64,000 bases of DNA from Zelopaecilomyces penicillatus (lineage: Eukaryota > Ascomycota > Sordariomycetes > Hypocreales > Pseudodiploosporaceae): NCBI GenBank assembly GCA_005765155.1, contig VCCP01000003.1:3534001-3598000 (forward strand), given 5' to 3'. Below the pieces are notes generated by a model. It saw nothing but the letters and a program-made list of their open reading frames with translations, was not told the origin of the DNA and did not search any database. Below, one piece after another: positions 47,833-59,141 of this stretch. The number at the start of each line of letters is the position of its first letter. Positions within the stretch are counted from its first letter, which is position 1. The translations under genes were made by a program, and so were the position numbers.

Positions 47833-50280
47833 ATGTCAACAATGGCATCTCCAGACGAGGCAACTAAAGGCCGATGGGCCATTAGCCGCTACTTCGGTAG
47901 CACATCCTCTGGCCATCACTCTGATGACGAGAAGTCCGGACCATCAACATGGAGCATGGGGGTATTGAACGACAAGCACACTGTTGAAGTACCAGGTAAG
48001 GCGTTTCCCATCCTTTTAGCAAGAGATATCATCATCGATAACCAGCTGCTCACATCATATCTAATAGGATCTGTGCTGCTACTTGCTGCCAATCGCAACG
48101 AACCCCTAGGCCTGCGCAATGTTCACGCACGTACATCGCATTCTTCAATTCCAGCGGGTTTTCCTGTTGACGCACCAATGACTCCTGGCGGAACTCGACC
48201 CATGTTGCCAGCACTGCCATCCTCCCCAGTGCCGGTAGTCGAAGCTGACGAGAAAAAGATGACCGAGGATGGCACAATCATACTGGAGCCCCAGCCTGAC
48301 GAGTCCGTCAATGATCCTCTCAACTGGCCTAGTTGGCGACGTGACATTGCGCTACTCTCGCTAGGCTTTTATTGTATGGTTGGTGGTGGTATTACACCCC
48401 TCATTGCTGCAGGTTTCACAGACGTCGCTCAAGACTACGGCGTTTCCGTCGAGACGGTGGCCTTGACCACTGGCCTTTACATGATGGGTCTTGGTATCGG
48501 CTCTGTAATTGCGTCACCCACAGCAATTCTTTACGGCAAACGCCCAGTCTACCTTGTTAGTACCATTGTGTTCATTGGGTCGGCACTGTGGTCGGGCTTT
48601 TCACCAAGTTTCAACTCACTTCTGGCTGCGCGTGTCTTCCAGGGCATTGCCGTCAGCCCAGTTGAGTGCTTGCCCTCTGCCACTATTGCTGAGATTTTCT
48701 TCCTCCACGAGCGTGCATATCGTATTGGCATCTATACATTGCTTCTTCTCGGTGGAAAAAACTTGATTCCCCTCGTCAGTGCCGCCATCATCGGTCGGTT
48801 TGGTTGGCGATGGGTCTTTTTGTACGTTCTCCCTCATTCGCTTCTCCTTGATATTATGCAGATTTTTTTGGAACACTCCACCTGACTTGTATCTTCAAAA
48901 AAGCTAATATTATGACACAGTATTGTTGCAATCGTTGTAGCGTTTTGCTTTTTCCTCCTTTTCCTCTTTGTTCCTGAAACATTTTGGGACAGAACACCCA
49001 CGAGAAAGCCATCTAGAAGACCAAGTTTTCTTCGGAGACTTTCTTCGCGCCATGGTGCACCATCACAAAAGCCCCAGGTGCCAGTGACGGATGATAGCAA
49101 GGCCAATGCGAGACCGCCGTCGCCAGGCGCACAAGAACGTCACAAGGCCTTGCACGTTGGTTTTGCTCCCACCGTCGAGTCGGAGCATCCATCACGGAGA
49201 CCCTCTTTCGCTGGCGCGGGTACTCAAGACAAGAATATTTCAATCATCCCTGACCATGCAAAGGACATACCATCTGTTCAAGTGCCGGCCGGGAGGAGCT
49301 CAATATCCAGTCGTGGTGGTTCTATTGCATCGCCACGCACCAGTCTTCCACCTAGCCATGAAATGCGAAATCCCGCTTCACCGTTCAACCAAAGTGCAAC
49401 GGGCAGCTCCTATAACGTTGACTATCACTCTCAGGGCATAAACTTGGACAATGAAAAGATTCCAGCTTCGGTGCTTCTAGCGCCCCCGAAGATACATGCA
49501 TACACGCACAATCTCCGCCAACAGCCGGCTCAATCTTTTGTCCAACAGCTAAAGCCGTATCATGGTCGTCTCAACAACGACAAATGGCTCAAGGTCATGG
49601 TTCGGCCATTTATCTTGTTTGCATATCCTGCGGTACTGTGGTCCGCTGTAATCTACGCATGCTCCATTGGGTGGCTGATTGTGATTTCCGAAACAATGGC
49701 CATCATCTACCGTGATCCAACCGGATATAACTTCACGGCCCTTCAGACAGGCCTTGTGTATGTTTCACCCTTCATCGGGGGCATTCTGGGGACAGGTGTA
49801 GCTGGCAAAATAAGCGACATCTTGGTCAGAGCTATGGCTAAACGAAACGGCGGGCTTTACGAGCCTGAGTTCCGCCTTGTTATGGCAGCTCCCATCTTGG
49901 TTTCTACATGCATAGGTCTCATGGGATTTGGGTGGTCAGCCGAAGAGAAGGACTCTTGGATAGTCCCGACATTCTTCTTTGGCATTGTGTCGTTTGGTTG
50001 CTCTCTAGGCTCAACGACGTCAATCACATTCTGCGTGGACAGTTATCGCCAATATGCCGGGGAAGCGTTGGTCACCCTCAATTTTTCCAAGAACGTGTTG
50101 CATGGGCTAGTCTTTAGTCTCTTCGTTTCACATTGGCTTCATGACGACGGCCCAAAGATGGTGTTTATTTGGATCGGCATCATTCAGCTGATTGTGTGCC
50201 TCTTTTCAATTCCTATGTATATCTTTGGAAAGAGAGCCCGCATGTGGACGGTCAGGATGAATTTGATGGAGAAGTTTTGA
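47833..50280 (+). CDS. MFS transporter, HOL1-like (DHA1 family)
   Basis: Exons 47833..47995, 48068..48821 and 48921..50280 encode 758 aa. Yeast Hol1 transports polyamines and cations; the substrate here is inferred only at family level. The first half has the acidic lead DESVNDPLNWPSWRRD and six helices with VIASPTAILYGKRPVYL. An unusually long hydrophilic central loop (about residues 330-520, Ser/Pro/Arg-rich) follows VPETFWDRTP. Then six more helices. The second intron is certain because of the frame change. The first, 72 nt, has good splice sites but is a multiple of three and free of stops, so retention would give a 782-aa form. The start is the first ATG in frame. Confidence 0.9.
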
Positions 50281-50812
50281 CCGTCTCACTCTATTGTGGC
50301 ATTGCTATTGGTATAAGTTTGGATGCTGTTTTACTGGACTTGAATTTCCCCGTCTACCAGATGTGCAAATTCTTGCCACGGCCACCTTGAACATCATTCA
50401 TGACTTATCATTGCGATCGAGCTAGGATTGATCGAGATTGGACACATTTATTTTTCTTAAAAGACAACTTGGTCTGCATGGAATGGAGTTTGTGCTAGAT
50501 ATTTTGTTCAGGGAGCTCTGTCCAAGCTTATTCTGCATGGACCATGATTGATCGTAGAATATTTTCAAAGCTATCATTCAGCCGGTTATGAATTAATATG
50601 ACTTTCATTATCTAAAACAGTGTGGTTTAAGAACTCCAGATTGCAACGGAGATTCTGGTGAAATCTATAGGGTAAGGATCGAGGGGGACATTACAGTGCG
50701 AATTCACAGATTCATACCGTCCCCGCCCCCACCATAGTTTAATGGCAATCTTCGAGATCACCCAGTGAAACACATGATCTTACATGCTATTGACTTGCCG
50801 TTTCCAATCCAA
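50281..50812. other. intergenic region, ELP6 promoter
   Basis: 532 bp AT-rich sequence between parallel genes. Nothing else recognised. Confidence 0.45.
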
Positions 50813-51829
50813 ATGTCGTCCCGGATTCCCGCCCTGCTGGAACCATACCTCGGCTTGCCGGAGGAGGCTTCGTTAATTGTGCTGACCAGCGTACTTGGAG
50901 CAAGCACCAACTGGCTTGTGCTTCGATATCTCTATTCATTCCTGTCACGGGGCCGACAACAGCAGGAGGGTGGGAGTGACGAGGGCAGCCAAGGCCACGA
51001 CACGGGCGTTGTGCTTGTGAGTTTTCTAAGAGATGGGGCCTTCTGGCATGACGGTGCCGGGAGACTGGTAAGTCTTCATCGCTGCCCTTTTTTTCTGCTG
51101 CCGCTTCTAGTCTCGGTTTCTCAGAAAATTGAGCAAGATACATGCTTTCTGCAAGAGTGAACACGAAAAAAACTAACGACGTGATGCGGGATTGGGAATA
51201 GGGCCTTGATTTAGAGGGGTTGAGTAGAACAGGCCGGTTCAGCTTTGTGGACGGGCTGACGGGTATGTTCATGGGATCCGGCGACAATCAGGGTGGTAAA
51301 GGGAAAGCGAGGGTGTTGAGGAGCAGTCAGCTGGATGAGGTGAGGAAGGGGATTGAGGCGGCGCTGGGGGATGTTCGTACCAGTCGGAAGGTTCTTGTTG
51401 TGGATCAGCTTGATGTGCTGTTGGCGATTACAGGAGATCAGGAGGGTGTGAATAGTTTGGCGATGGAGAATATGCTTCTTTCACTTCGGGAGGTGAGTTA
51501 CTGACGTTTTCTGGGATATCAAATGCTTACGAAACACACAGCACGTTCATGCCACCGTCTTGACCTTTGCGGCCGACGCACCGCTTCTACAATCGCAAGC
51601 CACGACCCTGGAGCGCCAACATGCCGCGCTGGTTCTCTCGCAGGTGCACGCAGCAGACGCCGTGCTGTCGCTGCGGATGCTGGATACGGGAGTGGCAAAG
51701 GATGTGAGTGGGGTGATGAGGATTACGGGCGGCAGCAGCGGCAGCAACAGCAGCGATAGTACTGGGATTGAGTATCTTTACCATGTGGGTGGAGATGGTG
51801 GAGTGAAGGTGTTTGAGAGAGGAGCTTGA
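50813..51829 (+). CDS. ELP6: Elongator complex subunit 6
   Basis: Three exons (50813..51067, 51202..51492, 51542..51829) encode 277 aa; all junctions are phase 0. Elp4-Elp5-Elp6 form the RecA-like ring of Elongator, which helps modify wobble uridines in tRNA. Visible blocks are VVLVSFLRDGAFWHDGAGRLGLDLE (split at the first junction), FSFVDGLTGMF, VLVVDQLDVLL and, at the end, EYLYHVGGDGGVKVFERGA, as in fungal Elp6. The protein keeps the RecA fold without a Walker A motif, as expected. A Gly/Ser/Asn-rich insert (GGSSGSNSSDS) is near the C-terminus. The start is the ATG giving MSSRIPALLEPYLG. Confidence 0.9.
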
Positions 51830-52697
51830 GGTGTGAGCAGGGAAGTCAAAGACGAAAGAGTTGATTAGGTTGAGATATAGATGGGTTGCTTTATCGAGTG
51901 TGATATATGGAGAGTAGAAGGGTGACCACTATATGAGTGTGAAGCAGGACTACATTCCCATGTAAATGAAGTTGATAGTGGGTAGATAATGGCTAAGGGT
52001 AAACAAAACATCATAATTCATTGACCATCATTCCGTAGCTCATAGAATGTTCGCAACCACTGAGCTCGTGAAACAAAAGCTACCTTGAGATAATTCAACA
52101 ACCTGACCCTAAGTTGTTGTCCTGGAGTCACCCCATACTGGGAATCAAAGAAAAAGGGAGACGAGCGGCACACATGCCTCAGGAGAGTTTTTTTTTTTGT
52201 TTTGTTTTAACAATCAAGATGCCATTTTCAGACTTTCGTTAACCGAATCCCTACGGAATCTCCGGTGTGCGCAAAAGCAAGAGGGGGTTCCGCAAAAACA
52301 CCGTTTGTCCCATGCTCCCGACCGCCGTCGCCCTTTTACATCCGCCAACCCTCTTTTTTTTCTTTCCATAATAAAGAAAGAAAGAAAAAGGGCCCCCATA
52401 ATGTCCGCAACAACGTTTCAAAAAAAAGTTATCATCCGCCTAGACCTGTCTCCCCCCCCCTTCCCCCTCAAAAAAGAGACCACATTCGCGCAAAAATCCA
52501 TCACTTGTTTGTCCGAACCAAGGCGAGGGTGAGATGCTCGTTTGCACAAAGAATAGGTGTTTCTTTTTATTCGTATGGGAGAGAGTGAAAGAGAGAGGAA
52601 GAGGGAGAGAAGGAGGGGGAGGGGGGACTAGGATGCTGCGCGTCTTCTTCTTCTCCTCCAAATCCCCCGTTCACACTCGGCGTAGCGACGTCATTAT
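51830..52697. other. intergenic region between convergent ELP6 and eL37
   Basis: 3' flanks of both genes. Purine-rich (minus-strand CT) stretch at about 52575-52630 is near the eL37 end. No gene supported. Confidence 0.45.
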
Positions 52698-53395
52698 TTA
52701 AGCGTCCTGCTTCTTCTCGGTCCGCGCGCCTTTGGGCTGGCCGGTCTGGAAGCCGTTCTTGAATCGTCGAGAGACATCCTTCAGGTAACGTGTGCGGCCG
52801 GTGCCGACGGTCTTTCTCCGCTTGGCCTTCTCGCTCCAGTTGTCTAGTCTCCAAGTCAGCGCTTCCGAAATTCCCGCGGACAGAGAGTAAATATCTCTGC
52901 AGAGATGGAGTCACGTACACTTTCGGATCTTGGCGGCGGGATATCCGCAAGACGAGCACTCATGCTTCTGGATGTGCAGAGATCGACGACCTGCCCAATT
53001 GCTTATCAGCATTTTCCAATCTGGCAACCCAAGTCTAACAGGCTTTCATAGCGGCTCTCGAAAACCATCCCATATCGAAATATCCACCATCATTCGAATA
53101 AAATACCAATCGCCTTCTTTTCTATTTTCGAGGTTTCGAAGACGCCATGGAGGGGGTAGGGGATCACTAACCGCATCGTCGGCACAACGTGTGCGTCTTG
53201 TTGTGACGCTTACCGAAGCTGGAGGTACCCTTCGCTGCACGATATTGTCAGTCATAATCGTTCCCCCCTCTCTCCTCATCAGGATACCAGGTCTTGCGAA
53301 ACCGGGGTCGCCTTTTTTCCTGCCCTTTTTTTCAGAGGACCAGTAAAATCGGCCTCCCGTCATTCCGCAAGACACGCGCGGGTAGACGTACTCAT
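52698..53395 (-). CDS. RPL37: 60S ribosomal protein eL37
   Basis: Four coding exons (53395..53392, 53234..53172, 52990..52919, 52843..52698) encode 94 aa. The first coding exon holds only ATG plus one base. The rebuilt protein begins MTKGTSSFGKRHNKTHTLC and has the zinc ribbon CRRC...CSSC (CxxC-x(n)-CxxC), then KIRKYNWSEKAKRRKTVG and YLKDVSRRFKNGF, all invariant in L37. It is a cytosolic large-subunit protein. All four junctions keep phase and the three introns use consensus sites. No single open frame shows the gene. Confidence 0.95.
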
Positions 53396-54557
53396 CTTGG
53401 CTGTGGTGGTTAGGCGAGTAGTTGAATGACGATCAAGAAATTCTCAATTTGCGGCGAACGACTCTTTTCGGTGGAGTGTCGAATTGCTAGCCCTAATTCT
53501 GCGTGGGACGAGGGCGGGCGGGCACCCGTTTAAGTCACGTGGCCATACCCTTTCCTTATCCGCACGTGATGCACACCAATTTCCCTATCCAAAATGACTC
53601 TGATAAGAAATATGAAGTGGGTCCATCGTCTCTTATGGCAATGCCGTCGCACGGTACGCTCGACTTGTGCTCAGCGCTTCTAGTCTCTGGCTCCATCAGG
53701 CTACAGCTTTCTCAATCTCTAACATTACTAGTATAACTACCGGTTTTCCAGATTTGCTGTGAAGAGAACCAAGTTTTTTTTAGATATACCAAAAATCCAT
53801 CAAATTGTCCAACTCTACACGTGAGTCCAACTTAGTAGGTATGCAATGGTGGTTTGCGGATGCACATTTGGAGTGCCAATGTCAAGACGCCGGAGTAAAG
53901 TACATTACTGTCGGTCAGAGGCAACAAGGCAAAACCAGCGTAAATGGAGTAATAACTGAAATCTGATCGGTACGAGGCCGGCGAATGCACGGATCCGGTT
54001 TGACGCTCGATCGGGAACCCGATTCGAGGTGGAGCCCAGACTTGCATCAGCCATCCGCATCAGCCATCAGCATCTTCTGCATATCCCGGCTCCCAACTCC
54101 CTCGAGACTGGGCTACCCAAGACCATTGGTCCAAAAAGGTTCATTGGCTTTCGAGCTGCGTGGGTTGCATTCCGCACCAACGATGGTCTCGACGGCCACA
54201 ATAGCAGTTCCATGATCCAACCCCTCAGCTCCCCCTAACCATTTTACATGGGCGTCCAATAGCAATCTTCAGCCACAACCGGCCTACTGACGGACCAGTA
54301 TTAGTTGCAGAAAGTACAAAATGAAGCACCATCGCCGCCCTCTCCGGTTCGGATCTTGATTCTAAGCGTGAACTATGGCAATCTATATGAATGCGTGGGA
54401 CTAGCCTGTCGTTTGTGTACCACCTCTCCCATCTCCGAGCGTCTGGATTACTTCGCAGACGGCAAAGTCAACGCAAGGGGCATATCTGGTCACCAGCATC
54501 TTTTCAGCTCTTAATATTGCTCAAATTCACTCCCTCGTTTCAATTTCACTATCAACC
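53396..54557. other. divergent intergenic region (eL37 / seven-helix protein)
   Basis: 1.16 kb with the eL37 promoter on the left. CACGTG-type cores occur near 53537 and 53563 (TCACGTGGCC, GCACGTGATG). No gene seen. Confidence 0.45.
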
Positions 54558-55884
54558 ATGGAGATATCACCGAGCAATCACGAGGAGTTGGCAGAATGTG
54601 TGATCGTCGGGGAAGCAATGGCAGACCTGGTCGGAATTGGGGTGAGTTCCTATTCAGCAACGCAGAAGATAGCTCTATGTACGCATACTAATAGTTGATT
54701 CTCTGTGTGCTCCAATATTAGATCATTGTAGGCTTTGTTGGTCAAGCTTTCATCTCACTCATCCTTGCTACCTGGGTTTTCTTCTTATCCAAGTATGGTA
54801 ATCTGCAAGTGGTTCATCCAGAGGGCAGTGTTGAGCATGCAATTGAGCGAAAACGACTTGAATCAGTAGCAGACATTCTCATGGTCGGCAATGACTTCCA
54901 AATGCTTCTGGGGACATCATATATGATTAGTGTTTTTGTCTCAGCTGGAAAGTTAGACTCATACCACCTTCATCTCATCTTCGACATTGTCAGTTTCGTC
55001 GGGTAAGTGATATCAAACACTCATCAATTCCACAATTCCAAGGTTATTTATCCCTAGGAAATGAATATAACGCGGAAATTTGGATTCAATCAAACTCACA
55101 ACCAGTCTATAGCGTATCTAGCGCAGCTGCGCTTGTCTGTTGGACTTTTTGCAATGCCAAGATGGCATCCACTCAGCACCATCCTGCCCGTCGGCATTCC
55201 AAGCGATCTGCCCACTTTACACGTCGTCACCGAGTCACATATTTCTTCGCTGTCATGTTTCTCGCTCTAACCATCCTCCTCTATCAGCGTCTTGGCCAGT
55301 GGTCGCCGGACCACGAGCCCGGTCGTTGCTACCACACACACCTCGTGTCCAAGCCGGGCGCGCGGCACCCTTACAGTGATAAGATATATGTTCTAGTCAC
55401 TGCTGGCTGGATGCTCTTCGTCATGCTGGCAGCCGCTTTCCTCGGCGCGCGGTGGCGTCGCTCCATCCTTGTGTTAGCTTTCTTGCAGGTCCCCGTTCAT
55501 CTTTACATGATGCTAGCTCTGCGCAGTGCCAACCAGGGCAAGCTCTCCGGAGAAGAAAAGCACGAGAATGGATGGGATTTTGGTCAGACGACGTCGGTGG
55601 TACTGCTGGTTCTGGCATTGAATGAGGTGGTGACCAAAGGGCGGGAGTATTTCGCATTTGAGCGCGATTTACGAAAGAATGGACTGCACAAATATAATAA
55701 TAATGGTGGTAAAGGGGGTGGGAAATGCCTGCTAGAAGAGGCTGAACCCGCTGGAGATCTGGGTTCTTATGAACTTGGAGTCAACAAACCCCATGGCGAT
55801 CTTGTCACACAAGAGACAGTTGCATCTGCAACGCTGGAGGTACCAACAGTGGCACCACAGCCTTCAACAATGTCTAGTCCGTGA
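54558..55884 (+). CDS. multi-pass (about seven-helix) membrane protein, function unknown
   Basis: Three exons (54558..54641, 54722..55002, 55113..55884) encode 378 aa starting MEISPSNHEELAEC. Seven hydrophobic segments can be counted: IIVGFVGQAFISLILATWVF, MLLGTSYMISVFVSA, LIFDIVSFVGVSSAAALVCW, YFFAVMFLALTILLY, VLVTAGWMLFVMLAAAF, ILVLAFLQVPVHLYMML and VVLLVLALNEVV. Loops carry basic runs (RRHSKRSAHFTRRHR) and the tail is hydrophilic, about 90 residues. No rhodopsin-like, PTH11 (CFEM) or other receptor signature was recognised. The topology allows a receptor-like role but does not show it. Confidence 0.82.
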
Positions 55885-56536
55885 AACATGACTTCACGAG
55901 ATTATCGCTTTTTCTCTAGTACTCAAATGTTTTCCAAGCTTGCCTACGATGGGGGGGGGGGGGTGTTAAGGCGCATATTTATTTAGAGAACACTCTGGCC
56001 GTCACGATGGGATATTTCTAATGGTAGTTCAGATATCTTCTGTTGTCCGGCATATATTGTAGTCGAAATGATCATTTTGATCAACGGAACCTCTGCCGTA
56101 CTCGTTTGTAGTGTTTCGTTGAGTCTTTGTTCCCAATGTTGACCAAAACCCTACGTCGTCATACAGTCCGTTTCATCCCAACTTACAGTTCAAATGCATC
56201 CAAGAGGCCACGCTGTACTATCAAACTTCTGTACACTTTAAAAACGCTACAACAATGACAAGAATCAAGTTCTTCTGCATTTCAACGTTTTAACATGATT
56301 CGTAAATTTAGGTACATTGGCCAATATAAGCCAGCCCGTTGATCCTGCAAGATAAATAACAAACACACAAGGGCCCCAAAACTCCGTAAAATCGATTCCA
56401 AACCATACACCACATGTCATTACCCTGAGGGAATGTCAAGAACGTAAAAGCCAAAATATCCAAACCAAATGCTGCATCTCGTCCTCAACGCCATACCGCC
56501 CATCGCTCTACGCTTTCATTTTCAATAAAACATTGC
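55885..56536. other. intergenic region between convergent genes
   Basis: 652 bp between the seven-helix gene and the second OPT gene, both ending here. A run of 13 G is at 55951-55963. No gene seen. Confidence 0.5.
55951..55963. repeat. poly-G tract
   Basis: Thirteen consecutive G in the 3' flank of the seven-helix gene. Confidence 0.85.
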
Positions 56537-59141
56537 TCAAACCCACGAGCTTGGCCCAATCGTTTGCCCGTTAGACAATGGGGACTTGATTGCTAGACCC
56601 GTATAGTCGAGCGCCTCTAAAGCACCCTCATTACCCCACCACTTTGGATGAGCTGCATTTGTGAGATAGAGGGTGAAGAAAATGACCAGTGTTGAGATAA
56701 TGAGCCCGCAATCCAGCGCCGCGGAAGTGATGTAGTTATATTGAAGCCACCAGCCCGTATAGCGGCGTCGGATGAAGTAGTTGAAAAAGATGCCCACGAC
56801 ACCCCAGCACAGATAGATGTAAACAGTCGCGGGAGGAAGTAATCCGGAGCCACCAAAAATGACGGGGGCACTGACATAGCGCCAGAAGGACTTCGGCCAA
56901 CGACGAGCCATGAGCCATGTCACAATGGGAGTAGCAGCGCCAACGAGCCAAAACCATTGCAATGAAGAATAGAGGGCCCCATGACTGAAAATTCGGGCGG
57001 GGCCAATGGCTCCCCAGATGACTGAAGCGGTGTAGAAGACGCGGCCACCAGGACAGGTGTAGTTGTTGGCTTGATCGGCCTCGCAAACATGTGGAATATT
57101 GCCAAGAGCCCAATTCATAACAGCAATCTGCACAACAGCGGACCACAAAGAGGCAATGAGCTGAGATGTAAACATGACTCGAGGCGGAACCTTCATGTAG
57201 TGACCAAGTTTCAAATCCTGGGCGAAATACAAGGCCTGGGACATGGTGATGTAGCCGTAATTCTTGAACATCATCATGGCCAAGGGCCGGCCAGGAACCA
57301 TGTAACCAATAATGAACTCAGTCAAAACGTTGAGACCAAGTTGAATGTTGGTGATAGCTTGGACAATACCAATGGGAATGAGCCACACAATAGGGATAAG
57401 CAAGCAAATAAGCATGGCCCATGCAGGGAAGCCTGTGTCCCAACCTGCGACTACTCCGAATGAGATGGCAACCATAGAAATGAACAAAGCTAAAGTCTTA
57501 TATTAGTATTCTGACGGGCTGCAAAGGTATAAATCAAATGATGGGAAAGGTAACAAAAGCAGGGTGAGTTAAGGGCCACATACCGGCGTACCACCAATCC
57601 TCGGCATCACGATACTTCTTCATCAATCGCATATGAACATCATCTTCTTGATGACGCGCGAGTCTAAATTGCTTCCAAATCTCCTTTCCATGATATAGCC
57701 CAACATGGATTAAAACGGCTGACACTGCTGCAAAAGAGAGACCATAGGCGAGGGCAAATTGCGTCGGGAGAAATAGTGGTGAATACTCCTGGTAGGCCGT
57801 CTCGTTAAAGTGGAAATTGGAGTCGAGGATGCGGGATACATTGTAAATGGCACCCGTGTTGTCATATGACTCTGACGACTGAACTGGGAAGTAGTCCGCA
57901 TACCAAGTACCACTGAAATGGATTCCCATAGAGATGCAGATGAAGAATATGACGATACCAGCAAGAACATTGGCAATGGCATGGAAAGGGGGGATAAGAG
58001 GTGAGCCAACGAAACCACTGATCACTGTCCAGTCAAATGAGACAGGCATCAGGCCGTACCCATGAACGGCGCCGAACAGTTTATTGACAACGACGCTTTG
58101 AGGGGCAATCCAACAGATCCAAGTAAAAGTGGAAAGACCTTTGAAAATCCAGCCCGGGAACCAGAACCAGATAAAGGAGCCGCATCCAATAATTAAGAAG
58201 AGCTTGTATCGTCCAATAGACCAGCCATTTGTTTTCGAGGGATCAGACGGAGAATGGTCGTGCAAGCTATAGAACAGGGCACAATTGACAAGATCGGCGG
58301 GCCAGATCATAGCTGCAGGCCAGACCAAAAATCGACGAGCCAAACCAGCCAAGCCATAGCCTGTGCAGAGCGTGGTTACGCCGAAAAGAAGTTGGAAGGC
58401 CCAGCCAAAGTCTTGCTTGTAAAAAAGTCTCTGGGCTAGAAGAACATCTGTAGCATAGAGAACACCACCTCCGTAAGCAGCCTTAATAATAAAATATCAG
58501 TAAAGTAGTTCGTAATTTCATATAGCATGTCCCCCAGGCAAACTGATATGAAGAGGGGATGCCTGCATGTAGGCGTCAGGAATGTTGAAGCTTACATTGG
58601 ACATGGCCACGATGACGACATGTTCTTTGTAGTTGAACTTGCCAGGCCGAAGATTGAATTTCAAGCCAAATAGGTTCCAAACTCTATCCGGCATGATAAG
58701 GTCCCATCCACGGCCGATGGGATATGCGATGAGCTGAATAACATAGGTGGTGATAGAGACACTGGGGTTGCGCAAAGAAAAGAGCACATTAATTCCAGAG
58801 CCGATAGTGCAAAGAACCATGCCAATCACCCAAGCACGAACGGTGTTGGCGGGCACGTCAACATCGTAGTTTCGGACAACGGCTCGAACCTCAGGATACG
58901 GGCTGTTGTCTTCCATAAGGGCATGTTCAATCTCTATACCCTTCTCGGCATTCCCGGTCGCAATAGCGGCATCGACATCGTTGAGCTCGTCTAGAGGCAG
59001 GTTGGGGTCGAGTTTGTGCGCCTTCTCGAATTGTTGAAGGTGCTTGAGGAGATCGATACCGGAAGAGTCAGCCTCGAGAGGACCGGGAATTGGTGTGATC
59101 TCCTCCGCATCGTGACGCTTACGGAAAAGTGACGGCAACAT
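56537..59141 (-). CDS. OPT family oligopeptide transporter, copy 2
   Basis: Three exons (59141..58596, 58481..57584, 57489..56537) encode 798 aa, the same length as the first OPT gene. Shared motifs are EDNSPYPEVRAVV, LRPGKFNYKEH, DLKLGHYMKVPPR and C-terminal GPSSW. The second exon begins AAYGGGVLYATDVLLAQR, close to the family consensus. Only two introns are present against five in copy 1, so the copies diverged long ago or one has lost introns. No frame break is seen. Probably a plasma-membrane peptide or glutathione transporter; the substrate is unknown. Confidence 0.94.
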
